A stretch of DNA of 64,000 nt from NCBI RefSeq assembly GCF_037102585.1, contig NW_027043819.1, positions 1,178,001 through 1,242,000 on the forward strand, written 5' to 3'. The DNA is from Saccharomycopsis crataegensis (lineage: Eukaryota; Ascomycota; Saccharomycetes; Ascoideales; Saccharomycopsidaceae). Position 1 is the first letter of the stretch; every line of letters begins with the position of its first letter. Both the position numbers and the translations under genes were made by a program. This document shows, one piece after another, positions 12,261-20,195 of the stretch. The notes beneath the pieces are model-generated. The model was not told the origin of the DNA. It ran no database searches and was given only the letters and a program-made list of their open reading frames with translations.

Positions 12261-15200
12261 TTATCCCCCCTCGGAGAATGAGTCGTCTCGATCATTAATA
12301 TTTGCCAAAAAGTCATCAAGCTCGTCGAGAAGTTTAATCCGTTTCTCATGAGGAATTAAACGGATCCAGGCTTCGGGGACAGGCACTGGGTCTGCCTTCC
12401 CTGGGTACATGACAAGGGCGTAGTCCTTTTCGAGATCAACTATCATTTGGATTTCTGATATGTTTTCCTTGTACCACGGGTCGCTTTCCACTTCTGGTAG
12501 TATCATGTGGATAGCGTGATATTTCCTCACCCATTGTATATTGGTAGTAACTATCTTCCTGCTTGAGACTTGGATTTGGAAGGCGGTGTTATTTAGTACC
12601 TTGACGATTTTATACGGACCTTGGAATGGCGGTAAGAACTTTTGCTTGCTAGTTCGGGCTGTTCTGAACGCGTGACGGTGTAATAACACATATACTCCTT
12701 CCTTATACTCCACATCGGAGCGCTTTCTATTCACTTTCGCTGTTGTCTCCTTTTGAGTGTCGGCTAATTGTACTTGAATTGATTCCAAGATCCTTTCCTG
12801 GCGATGAACAAAGTCGTACCCCCCAATCATAGAGTCATCACCAATCGCGGTGGCCAATGGAATATCATGAATGATTTGCCAATATCTTGGATGATATCCC
12901 AAATCAGCAAAAAACGGCGTTGTCCTAATAGCCAGTTGATACTGAGAGTTGTAGGCAAACTGTGCCATGCCCAAGTACTTAGACCATTCAGTCGCGTGAG
13001 AAGCAGCCAACGTTCTCATCAATTGAACCAATACCCTGTTGAGTCGTTCGGTCTGGCCATCTGTCTCGGGGTGGTCAGTGGTGGGGAGATCCTGGGAAAC
13101 ACCTAACATTTTGGTAAGGGTCTTCCACATGTGACTGATGAAAAGTGGGTCTCGATCAGAAATGATGGACATTGGAAGGCCATGGTCTCGGACAACATAA
13201 TCCATAAATAAATTAGCAACCGCTTCGGCATCATCGGTTTTCTCATGAGGCACGAACACTGCTCTTTTGGTAAGTCTATCTACCACCACGAATATTGAAT
13301 CGAATCCGCGACTCGGAGTAAAACCTGTTATAAAATCCATAGTAAGGTTAGACCATCTCTGGGCAGGAATCGTTGGGGTTTGTAGCATTCCTTCCGGGCG
13401 TCTATTTGTGGGTTTTACCTTCGTACAAATATCACACTTCTTGACAAACAGGGCAATAGTCTTAAGCATCTTAGGCCAGCAGAACCCACTCTCCTGTAAC
13501 TGATATAGCATCTTGGTCGTACCCATATGAAGCGCAGCCTCGGCCGTGTGGACGCCTTGCAATAACCGGTATCTGGTTTTTCCTCCAGGCACACAAAGCC
13601 GGGGTTTGTCAATCGGAGTCATTTGGTAAATGATTTGTTGGCGTCCTGCCAACTCAGCGAACTGATACCGTTGAATAATGGATTTTAGTTCTTTCGGACA
13701 CTCTAATTCCCCGTCAAGGACCTTCCACACTTCGGAAAAATAAGCATCAGCCTTGTATTCGTCTTCACCAACCGAATCAATAATCATGGCATTGATTTTC
13801 ATTCGCGATAAAGCATCAGCAGCTTTATTGGTAACTCCGGGACGGTATTTCACCGTAAAGTTAAAGTCTGCAATGAAATCTTGCCATCTGAGCAATCTTT
13901 GATTGCCTTCATTCTTGGAGGAATTGAGGTAGGTGAGGGAATGATGGTCAGTTACCACTTCAAATGGAGCGACGAGGTAGTGACGCCACTTCTTCAATGA
14001 CTCAATGATGGCTAGAAGTTCCTTCTCCCTGACTGGGTACCTAAGTTGGGCCCCGATAAGGCCCTTCGAAAAGTAGGCCACCACATGTTCCAACACGGCG
14101 CCTAAAGTAAAACCAGAGGCGTCGGTTGTGACTCGGAGTGGCTTGGTACTGTCGAAATTCATAAGGACCGGAGCAGAAATCAATTTCCGCTTTAACTCGC
14201 CAACCGCGTTCTTTACCTCGTCACTGTATTCTATCTTCCCGTTGACATATTGATGGACAGGGCGGGCTAATTCGGCAAAGTGCTCAATAAAACGGCGGTA
14301 ATAACTGGCTAATCCTATAAAAGAATGAGCTTCTTCCGGGGTGGATACTGTAAATCGTTGGATAGCTTCAATTTTCCCAGGCTCCACATGAACACCGGCG
14401 GCATCGATCTGGTAACCAAGGAACGAGACTTTAGCCAAAAAGAATTCTGATTTGCGTTTGCTAATAATTAAACCAGCTTTTTGGAGGGTAGATATCACAG
14501 CATCGATATGCTTACGATGCTCGGCCTCACTTGTGCTGAAAATCAATACGTCGTCTAAGTAGACGACGCAAAATTCTTCAAGCGGTAAAAGTAATTCATT
14601 CATAGCCAGTTGGAACGTGGCAGGAGCATTCGTGAGGCCAAACGGCATGCAATTCCAACCGTATTGGCCAAACGGCGTGACCATGGCGGTTTTGTGCCGA
14701 TCAGCTGGGCTGATGGCGATTTGATGATAACCGGAAACCAAATCAAGCTTGGAAAATATTTTGGCGTTCTTGATGAGGTCGAGTAGGTCATCTATTCTTG
14801 GTAGTGGAAATCTTGACTTGATAGTTATCTCATTTAAGCCTCGGTAATCCACACAGAGCCGTTTCGTTCCGTCCTTCTTCTTAACAAAAAGCACTGGGGC
14901 GCCATAAGGAGACGCAACCGGAAATATTAACTTTTGCCGGAGTAGTTCATTAATCTGCGTCTTGAGCTCGGCTCGATCTTGAGGTGAGAGTCGGTATGGA
15001 GCTTTGAATGGTGCCTTGGAGTCGCTCAATACATGTATCTCGTGTTTGACTCCAGTGAAGTTAGATCCTCCTTCTGGTAACTTCAATTGGAAAACATCTG
15101 CATATTGTTTAAAAATCTCTTCTTCTTTTGTAGTTCGAACTCTTTCTTGTTCGTTAGTCACGTGGTCATCCGCGACCATTTTGACCAAAGCCAAATAACA

Positions 15201-15704
15201 ATCAGTTGACTTACTCTTTAAGAGCCGGTTAGTCTCCTCAGCTGATAGGAGATTTAGAGTAAGCAGGTTATTGGTTTGATTTTTGTTCTCTTTAATTTCT
15301 TGAAACAATGGTAACAATTCCTGATAAAATTGTATGAAAAAAGGGAGTCCTAAAATGACTTCCTGGTCTACGTTCTGGGTGACGAACCCTCTGAAGTTGT
15401 AATCGATCTGACATGTATTGCGTGATATACACATGTCAACATTGGACCAATAAGCCAACCGTTCATGTGGCTTTCCAAAGGCGTCAAACACTCGACGACT
15501 TCTTTTTAACGGAATTTCTTGTAGTCCCAACTTTTCCATGGTGCTCTTTTTAATGTAATTAGCAGTTGCACCACAGTCTAATAGGGCGGTTACATTGATT
15601 GAACCTACCTTAACATTCATAGTAATGAGTGGTAGATTGAGAGGGTCAGCAGTAGTGGTAATACTAGCCAACACAACGGGCTCTGGGTTGTGTCGGCTTA
15701 CCAA
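12261..15704 (-). CDS. Ty3-like pol: protease, RT, RNase H, integrase
   Basis: About 1147 codons encode the replication enzymes in gypsy order. Protease has the active-site core LLDCGATANYI. RT has FVKKKDGTKRLCVDYR, FSKLDLVSGYHQI, MPFGLTNAPATFQ and YLDDVLIF. RNase H has TTDASGFTLGAVLEH. Integrase has an HHCC finger ending CDICTKVK, then MDFITGF, SDRDPLFIS and the HPETDGQTERLNR region. No chromodomain is evident. The frame lies at -1 relative to gag and overlaps its end, with no ATG at its head, so expression by programmed -1 frameshifting is inferred. Fossil element; the frame looks whole. Confidence 0.92.
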   Translation of the reverse strand: MVSRHNPEPVVLASITTTADPLNLPLITMNVKVGSINVTALLDCGATANYIKKSTMEKLGLQEIPLKRSRRVFDAFGKPHERLAYWSNVDMCISRNTCQIDYNFRGFVTQNVDQEVILGLPFFIQFYQELLPLFQEIKENKNQTNNLLTLNLLSAEETNRLLKSKSTDCYLALVKMVADDHVTNEQERVRTTKEEEIFKQYADVFQLKLPEGGSNFTGVKHEIHVLSDSKAPFKAPYRLSPQDRAELKTQINELLRQKLIFPVASPYGAPVLFVKKKDGTKRLCVDYRGLNEITIKSRFPLPRIDDLLDLIKNAKIFSKLDLVSGYHQIAISPADRHKTAMVTPFGQYGWNCMPFGLTNAPATFQLAMNELLLPLEEFCVVYLDDVLIFSTSEAEHRKHIDAVISTLQKAGLIISKRKSEFFLAKVSFLGYQIDAAGVHVEPGKIEAIQRFTVSTPEEAHSFIGLASYYRRFIEHFAELARPVHQYVNGKIEYSDEVKNAVGELKRKLISAPVLMNFDSTKPLRVTTDASGFTLGAVLEHVVAYFSKGLIGAQLRYPVREKELLAIIESLKKWRHYLVAPFEVVTDHHSLTYLNSSKNEGNQRLLRWQDFIADFNFTVKYRPGVTNKAADALSRMKINAMIIDSVGEDEYKADAYFSEVWKVLDGELECPKELKSIIQRYQFAELAGRQQIIYQMTPIDKPRLCVPGGKTRYRLLQGVHTAEAALHMGTTKMLYQLQESGFCWPKMLKTIALFVKKCDICTKVKPTNRRPEGMLQTPTIPAQRWSNLTMDFITGFTPSRGFDSIFVVVDRLTKRAVFVPHEKTDDAEAVANLFMDYVVRDHGLPMSIISDRDPLFISHMWKTLTKMLGVSQDLPTTDHPETDGQTERLNRVLVQLMRTLAASHATEWSKYLGMAQFAYNSQYQLAIRTTPFFADLGYHPRYWQIIHDIPLATAIGDDSMIGGYDFVHRQERILESIQVQLADTQKETTAKVNRKRSDVEYKEGVYVLLHRHAFRTARTSKQKFLPPFQGPYKIVKVLNNTAFQIQVSSRKIVTTNIQWVRKYHAIHMILPEVESDPWYKENISEIQMIVDLEKDYALVMYPGKADPVPVPEAWIRLIPHEKRIKLLDELDDFLANINDRDDSFSEGG

Positions 15705-16516
15705 TTTTTTGGCCCTTCAACCATGGCAATATCTTGGAAAGGTTCTTCGTCCCTTAAGTCTGCGGATTTAATAGCGGCTTGAGCGTCACGAAGTTTTGAG
15801 CACTGATGGACCATGTGTCCTTCCTCCTGACATAAGTAGCAGCGCAAAACCCTTCTTGGGCCCCTTGGACCCCTAGGTCCTTGGGATTGAGGCAATGCGT
15901 TGATACGGGTCCTCTTCGGAGGGGTCTCCCTCATGCTTGATCGGTATGATGGTTGGGTCCGAGTACCAGCAAAAACCTTCATCGCCAAGGGCGCGCCGAA
16001 CGAAGCCATATCGAGGATGTCAGCATAACGTTGAGCCTCCATAAAACCGCGGGGCTCCTTAGCGACAACATGAATTCTCATGTCTCTCTTGAGCCCCTGT
16101 ACGTAGGTGGCCAAGAGATGGGCGGGGTTTGGGCTGTCTAATTGATTAACCAAACGGTCAAAGCTCCGATTGTAGGCGTTGACGGACGTGGTTTGGGACA
16201 ATTCTGCGAGTTGATTGAGAAGCATCTGCTGGAAGTTTGCAGGTAAAAAGTAGGCTCTGAAACTGGTGAGCATGTCACTGAGATCGGAATCGGTTGACTT
16301 TTCATCAGCCGTGGCTAAAAACTTCGCATACCAGGTCATCGCATCCCCCCGGAGTTTCACCGAAATCAAAAGGAGTTTTTCCTCTCGGGATCCGGATAGT
16401 TTGGGCATAATAATCTTAAAGTGATCCATCCAAGAGAGAATCAACGATAGGTCGTCGGATCCGTCGTAGACCGGCATGTTGTTCAACAACAACTTTTCGC
16501 GTTCCGCGTTATTCAT
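15698..16516 (-). CDS. Ty3-like gag: capsid and nucleocapsid protein
   Basis: This 272-residue frame starts at the ATG at 16516, 25 bp inside the 5' LTR edge and just after the primer-binding site. It has a gypsy-type capsid region (DAMTWYAKFL, LADLSQTTSVNAYNRSF-like segment) and one nucleocapsid CCHC knuckle (CYLCQEEGHMVHQC) near residue 226. A basic Arg/Pro/Gly-rich stretch precedes the knuckle. The last codons contain an A-rich slippery heptamer (A AAA AAT, 15704-15710) directly before the stop, where pol begins in the -1 frame. Fossil element; the frame looks whole. Confidence 0.9.
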   Translation of the reverse strand: MNNAEREKLLLNNMPVYDGSDDLSLILSWMDHFKIIMPKLSGSREEKLLLISVKLRGDAMTWYAKFLATADEKSTDSDLSDMLTSFRAYFLPANFQQMLLNQLAELSQTTSVNAYNRSFDRLVNQLDSPNPAHLLATYVQGLKRDMRIHVVAKEPRGFMEAQRYADILDMASFGAPLAMKVFAGTRTQPSYRSSMRETPPKRTRINALPQSQGPRGPRGPRRVLRCYLCQEEGHMVHQCSKLRDAQAAIKSADLRDEEPFQDIAMVEGPKNW

Positions 16517-16522
16517 TTTAAA

Positions 16523-16540
16523 CCTAGTGGTGCTACCAAA
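16523..16540 (-). promoter_or_regulatory. Primer-binding site, initiator-Met tRNA type
   Basis: Two bases after the 5' LTR, the element reads TGGTAGCACCACTAGG. The first seven bases are complementary to the 3' end of initiator tRNA-Met (GCTACCA), and 13 of 16 match the complement of the S. cerevisiae tRNA. This is the usual Ty3 and Ty1 primer. Confidence 0.75.
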
Positions 16541-17316
16541 TGTTACACTCTGCTTCTTGTCGATGATTGTTCTCGACCAAGAAGATTCAAATTAGGTGAT
16601 CACAAAGATGATTCTTTCTCTAAACTAAATAAAGGTGAAAATAAGAGGAATGTTGAATCCTTAAATAAATAAAATGATTGAAACTAATAATGGGGTGTTG
16701 GACCCGTTCTCGGAATAAAAGACTAAAACATAAGGAGGTACGACAAGGATAAGAGATAAGCTGTGGGACATAAGGTAATACCTCGATGAGGTAATGCAGA
16801 TCATGGTTTCGTATGGTACCATACCGTTTTTTTTTTTTTTTTTTTTATAAAGTCCCTATATTTAACTACTAAGAGCTATATAGGTCATCGCACTTTTTAT
16901 GTACGGTTATTATGATCAATTATGCGCAGCTATGGCGACTTATTTGGTGTCCGTTTTCTCCCAATATTTTTGGTAACCCGGGAGTTTGGGTTGGAAAATG
17001 CAATGTTTTTGACTTGTAGCAACCTGTCACTATTTTTTTTTTAGCCAGGGAGGAGGAAATCTTCGAAAGACACCAGCGACGCAACCTTACCGGTAGTGTG
17101 AGATTTTTACTCACTAAAACCCCCTTGTATCTTACCTTCAGAGTGGTATTACTCCTTACTCAGCTAGCGTACTGAACGTGACCTGGTGGTTAATGCAGCG
17201 AGCGGGGTTCGAACACGCGACCCTTTCTTAGTCTATGGTTCTGCCCACTACGCCACCCAGCGCAGGTTACCGTTGGTAACCAAGACTCAACCCAACCATG
17301 ATCCAATAATATAACA
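16541..17316 (-). repeat. 5' LTR (type I) interrupted by a SINE
   Basis: The LTR runs from TGTTATATTATTGG (at 17316) to GAGTGTAACA (at 16541) in element orientation. The SINE at 16827-17267 splits it, flanked by the duplication TACCG (16822-16826 and 17268-17272). Without the SINE the LTR is about 330 bp. Confidence 0.88.
16827..17267 (-). mobile_element. tRNA-derived SINE, copy 1 (441 bp)
   Basis: On the minus strand it starts ACCTGCGCTGGGTGGCG, shows a Pol III A box (TGGCGTAGTGG) and B box (GTTCGAACCCC) about 35 bp apart, then a ~350-bp unrelated body and a poly(A) tail. It is flanked by 5-bp duplications TACCG within a Ty3 LTR. The head resembles a decayed tRNA: the T-stem has one mismatch and the anticodon arm is unclear. 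It has no coding capacity. The tail and target match LINE-B, the likely source of its enzymes. A second copy lies at 52852-53286. Confidence 0.85.
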
Positions 17317-17328
17317 AGGCATATCAAT

Positions 17329-17400
17329 TCCGTGATAGTTTAGTGGCTAGAATCCCCGCTTGTCGCGCGGGGGACCGGGGTTCAATTCCCCGTCGCGGAG
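17329..17400 (+). tRNA. tRNA-Asp(GTC)
   Basis: 72 nt, no intron. The acceptor TCCGTGA pairs with TCGCGGA, discriminator G. The anticodon loop TTGTCGC sits in a CCCGC/GCGGG stem, and the T-arm is CGGGG TTCAATT CCCCG. It is followed 12 bp later by tRNA-Lys; the Asp-Lys pair occurs four times in this window. Confidence 0.96.
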
Positions 17401-17412
17401 ATCCGTATTTAG

Positions 17413-17496
17413 GCCTCGCTAGCACAATCGGTAGTGCATTCGACTCTTAACTATGATGTAATCGAAAGGTTGCGGGTTCAAGCCCCGCGTGGGGCT
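17413..17496 (+). tRNA. tRNA-Lys(CTT) with 11-nt intron
   Basis: 84 nt including the intron. Acceptor GCCTCGC pairs with GTGGGGC using G-T wobbles. The anticodon stem is TTCGA/TCGAA and the loop CTCTTAA, with intron ACTATGATGTA between positions 37 and 38. The T-arm holds TTCAAGC. Confidence 0.94.
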
Positions 17497-17556
17497 TTAT
17501 TTTTAAAAAAATTAATCAAAAAATGTTTGAGTATTTTAGTCTCGATGAATTTTTTA

Positions 17557-17899
17557 TCAGGGTTCGGAAAAAGTCCCTAAAAATTTGCTTTTTGGAAAAT
17601 ACACATTTAGACACTTTCTTTTATAGTGTAAAAGTGTGCTATCTGAAAGTAACCCGCACACAGAATATTTTATACAAGAAAAAAACAAACATTTTTATTA
17701 ACTTGCTTCATATATGTTAGAACCAGACTTATCTTTCATTATTGAATCTAATCAAAGATCGATTCGAATACAATTAACAATATCCATGTTGGTACACTTT
17801 ATAAGCACCTCTTAGAGCTCATTTCACGCTACAAATAAAAGTATAAATTTATACTTTCTCCAAATTTTCGAAACTTTTTGCACTTTTTCCGAACTCTGG
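17557..17899. mobile_element. MITE-like element with ~30-bp inverted repeats
   Basis: The left end TCAGGGTTCGGAAAAAGT and the reverse complement of the right end, CCAGAGTTCGGAAAAAGT, match over 16 of 18 bases, with weaker pairing beyond. TA dinucleotides flank both ends (17555-17556 and 17900-17901). The interior is AT-rich with no credible gene; the 65-codon open frame inside is a chance ORF. The ends and TA duplication fit a non-autonomous Tc1/mariner-type element. Its ends differ from the mariner family elsewhere here, so its parent is not in the window. Confidence 0.65.
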
Positions 17900-18062
17900 T
17901 ATTTAGCAAGTATATGTTACCTGGAAACTACCGATCATCTACATTACTAAGCAATGAATAATATATGATTTAGAACTCTTAATCCTTGGCCCTCTCTCAG
18001 TTGACAAATCAAAATTTTTCCCGCCAGTATGTAATTTTATGCTGTGAAATGCACTGATTTTT
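17900..18062. other. AT-rich spacer without a recognised feature
   Basis: I see no gene, tRNA or repeat between the MITE-like element and the solo copia LTR. Confidence 0.6.
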
Positions 18063-18303
18063 TGTTGTAGTTTTGTAACTCTAGTTACAAAAGACATTAC
18101 AACAATAATATTCAATAATATTTATTCCCTTGTTGTACTTGTTCAACTTGTTAACTATCTAAAGTATATAAAGGACAAACTCAGACTATGGGGGGCATGG
18201 CCCATATTTATATTAATCTCAATGGGTTCTAGAAGGTTCCAAGAGCTCTAGAAGGTTCCATGAGCAATGACTAACCACATAACTTTGGATTGCCAACTCA
18301 ACA
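18063..18303 (-). repeat. Solo Ty1/copia LTR (241 bp)
   Basis: It matches the LTRs of the copia element at 43043-47891, with TGTTG...CAACA ends. In LTR orientation it starts TGTTGAGTTGG and ends ACTACAACA. It carries heat-shock-element-like repeats (18225-18262) upstream of a TATA-like TATATA. No clear 5-bp target duplication flanks it (T-run on one side, A-run on the other). It is a solo LTR left by LTR-LTR recombination. Confidence 0.9.
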
Positions 18304-18398
18304 AAAAAGGAGCTAAACATATAGATACAATATATGGGGGGTCACAAGAAAGTGACAAAACATATTTTGAGATGGCTTTTGAAAAATAAAAAATACAA

Positions 18399-18470
18399 TG
18401 CCTACTACAAGATTCGAACTTGTGATCTTTGCATTACAAGTGCAACGCTTTACCCCTAAGCTAAGCAGGC
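18399..18470 (-). tRNA. tRNA-Thr(TGT)
   Basis: 72 nt, no intron. Acceptor GCCTGCT pairs with AGTAGGC, discriminator A. The anticodon stem TTGCA/TGCAA holds loop CTTGTAA (anticodon TGT). The T-arm is ACAAG TTCGAAT CTTGT. A type II LTR starts 12 bp upstream of its 5' end, at 18483. Confidence 0.95.
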
Positions 18471-18482
18471 TGGTTTTTTTTT

Positions 18483-18875
18483 TGTTATATTATGGGATCA
18501 TGGTTAGGTTGTGTCCTGGTTACCATCGTTTATATAATTATATACTTATGAGATTTAATATAAATCGAAATTATTGGAAAAAAAAAAAAGGTATGGTACC
18601 ATACGGAACCCATGATCGGCATTACCTCATCGAGGTATTACCTTATCAAGGTATCACCTTATGTTCCACCCCTTATCTTTTAGTCCTTTATTCCGGGAAG
18701 GGGTCCAACACCCCATTATTAGTTTTAATCATTTTATTTATATAAGGATTCAACATTCCTTTAGTTTAGACCTTTATTTAGTTTAGGAAGGACAAGTCTC
18801 TTTGGATATAAAATATTGCCTGTAATCTCCACTTGATTCCAGAATCTAGTGTGCCCTTGCACACTGATTGTAACA
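18483..18875 (+). repeat. 5' LTR, type II, with a short LINE tail inside
   Basis: The LTR runs from TGTTATATTATGGG to CTGATTGTAACA. The insertion at 18529-18589 accounts for its extra length. It contains ACCTC-ATC-GAGGT and TACCTT-ATC-AAGGTA palindromes (18623-18653) and an AGTGTGC-CCTT-GCACACT hairpin near its 3' end. Confidence 0.88.
18529..18589 (+). mobile_element. LINE tail, third family (LINE-C), 61 bp
   Basis: The insert resembles the LINE-A 3' terminus (ATAATTATATA..., ATAAATCGAA, GGAAAA) but differs enough to be another subfamily. It ends in poly(A) and then rejoins the LTR at GGTATGG, the same site used by LINE-B and the SINE. Confidence 0.7.
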
Positions 18876-18877
18876 TT

Positions 18878-18893
18878 TGGTAGCACCACTAGG
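18878..18893 (+). promoter_or_regulatory. Primer-binding site of the type II element
   Basis: TGGTAGCACCACTAGG lies two bases after the LTR and is identical to the primer site of the coding Ty3 copies. Sharing it fits mobilisation in trans. Confidence 0.75.
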
Positions 18894-19608
18894 TTTAAGG
18901 ACACCTCATTCTTGGTGCCCCGCGAAGCCTAGTTGGTTAACTCGGGATCTTAAGTGGAGTATGGCAGAAGAGCTTCCGGTGAATTATTGAAGTCGACGTG
19001 TGCTATCACAAGTTGACATGGAGTGATTGCTACGTTTCACCGTGGGGTTAGTTGCTTACTCGACCGAATAATGGAAGTTTTACGAACTATCAATGTTGCA
19101 TAAACATGCTAAACGGGACAAAGCAATACTCTTCCGAGAATAGTCGTTCTGTGAATGGTCAGAAATAATAAGGTTTATTTATGAAACGACCTGAAGAGCG
19201 AACTAGGAGAACCCTTGAGTGGGCCATCATGTTCGGAATGTCCAAGGTGTCGTGAAAGTGATGTGCTGGAATCCGTCAGAAGGTTCAGGAGCTGAAAATA
19301 CCAAACCAGAGACAGGCGCACGGTTGCAGTGGCATTGGTGTATAATGCTGTTCCTGGAGAAGACGTGGGTACGGTTACGAAGAGATCAAGCTTAAGCTTG
19401 GCTGCATTATGCTAGCGAAAGTCATGGAAGCGAAGCTACGTGTCATCTCGGTGCAACTGAGTTGAACAATTTGTCACTCACCCTTTTCTCACCACGGCAT
19501 AATGGCTGTACCCACTGTTGTGTTATATGAAGTATCTTTCCGACCATGACTATCTTACTTCGCTAGGTCGGATGCGATAATGCGAATATGATTACAGTTA
19601 CCTCATAT
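18894..19608. other. Non-coding interior of the type II element, left part
   Basis: No ORF of substance and no match to Ty3 gag was recognised. It begins with the GGTTTAAGG that follows the primer site. It may hold packaging or leader functions, which is inference only. Confidence 0.5.
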
Positions 19609-19618
19609 ACCTGCAGGA

Positions 19619-20195
19619 CCCTGTCTTGGTTACTTCGTCAGAAAAGACGTCATATGTGTTTGTCTTGATTGTGTTGAAGATTTAACGCCACGCCAGGTGA
19701 CGCGAATTCCCTGACTGCTTTACATCGTTATAAGTGAACGATGAAATTATTTTTGTTTGTGACTGTTGTCACCACAGGTGCTGTGGAAGCCCTGTCTGTT
19801 TTACTTCGTTATAAGAGAACGATGAAATTATTTTTGTTTGTGACTGCTGTCACCCCAGGCGCTTTGGAAGCCCTGTCTGTTTTACGTCGTTATAAGAGAA
19901 CGACGTAACTATCTTTGTTTTGTGACGGTTGTCACCCCAGGTGCTGTGGATGCCCTGCTACATTACATCGTTATACGAGAACGTTGTAACTTTTGTTTTT
20001 GACTTGTCACATGAGGAACTTTGGTGGCCTTGTGCATTTTAACGGGCAAAAAGAGAACCATTGTCTGCCTCCTTCGTGACTGGATTTTGTTACCTCAGGG
20101 CCACGGTGGCCCTGCGTATTTCACACCGTTGAGGAAAACGAGTGTTTGGTTTTATGATCGATTAGGATCACGTTATAGGTGTCAAAATGACCCTG
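19619..20195. repeat. Tandem array of ~81-bp units carrying conserved hairpins
   Basis: Units start at CCCTG near 19619, 19709, 19790, 19871, 19953, 20028 (CCTTG), 20110 and 20191, with spacing mostly 81-82 bp. Each good unit has three hairpins: CGTT-loop-AACG with flanking pairs, GTGAC-loop-GTCAC, and CAGG...CCTG. Stems are kept by paired changes: CATCGTT/AACGATG, then ACGTCGTT/AACGACGT, and CGTC/GACG in the first unit. Reading frames are not conserved, since stops occur in every frame across the array and unit lengths vary (75-90 bp). This favours a structured RNA or DNA function over coding. Confidence 0.75.

Larger units (their letters stand above)
12000..17316 (-). mobile_element. Ty3/gypsy-like LTR retrotransposon, copy 1
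   Basis: Read on the minus strand it has a 5' LTR (16541-17316, enlarged by a SINE), a primer-binding site, gag, pol, a polypurine tract and a 3' LTR that lacks its outer end. Pol order is protease, RT, RNase H, integrase, which defines the Ty3/gypsy group. The coding frames are open throughout. The two LTRs differ at many positions and by an indel of roughly 25 bp, so they either diverged or were exchanged with related LTRs. The 5' LTR ends 12 bp upstream of tRNA-Asp, the Ty3 insertion habit. Coding part looks whole; one end is truncated. Confidence 0.92.

Noticed and set aside
17523-17720. 65-codon ORF after tRNA-Lys
   Set aside because: It crosses the inverted-repeat end of the MITE-like element and has low-complexity composition; probably chance.
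18063-18303. Target duplication around the solo copia LTR
   Set aside because: Flanks are TTTTT and AAAAA, which do not match as direct repeats.
18398-18745. 115-codon ORF overlapping tRNA-Thr and an LTR
   Set aside because: It reads through a tRNA gene and LTR sequence; the same LTR-derived peptide appears at 23044 and 59289. Not a gene.
18905-18950. tRNA-like A-box string GCCTAGTTGGTTAACTCGGG
   Set aside because: No B box or cloverleaf follows at a suitable distance.
19619-20195. CRISPR-like interpretation of the 81-bp array
   Set aside because: The repeat is the whole unit without unique spacers, has imperfect copies, and lies in a retroelement of a eukaryotic genome.
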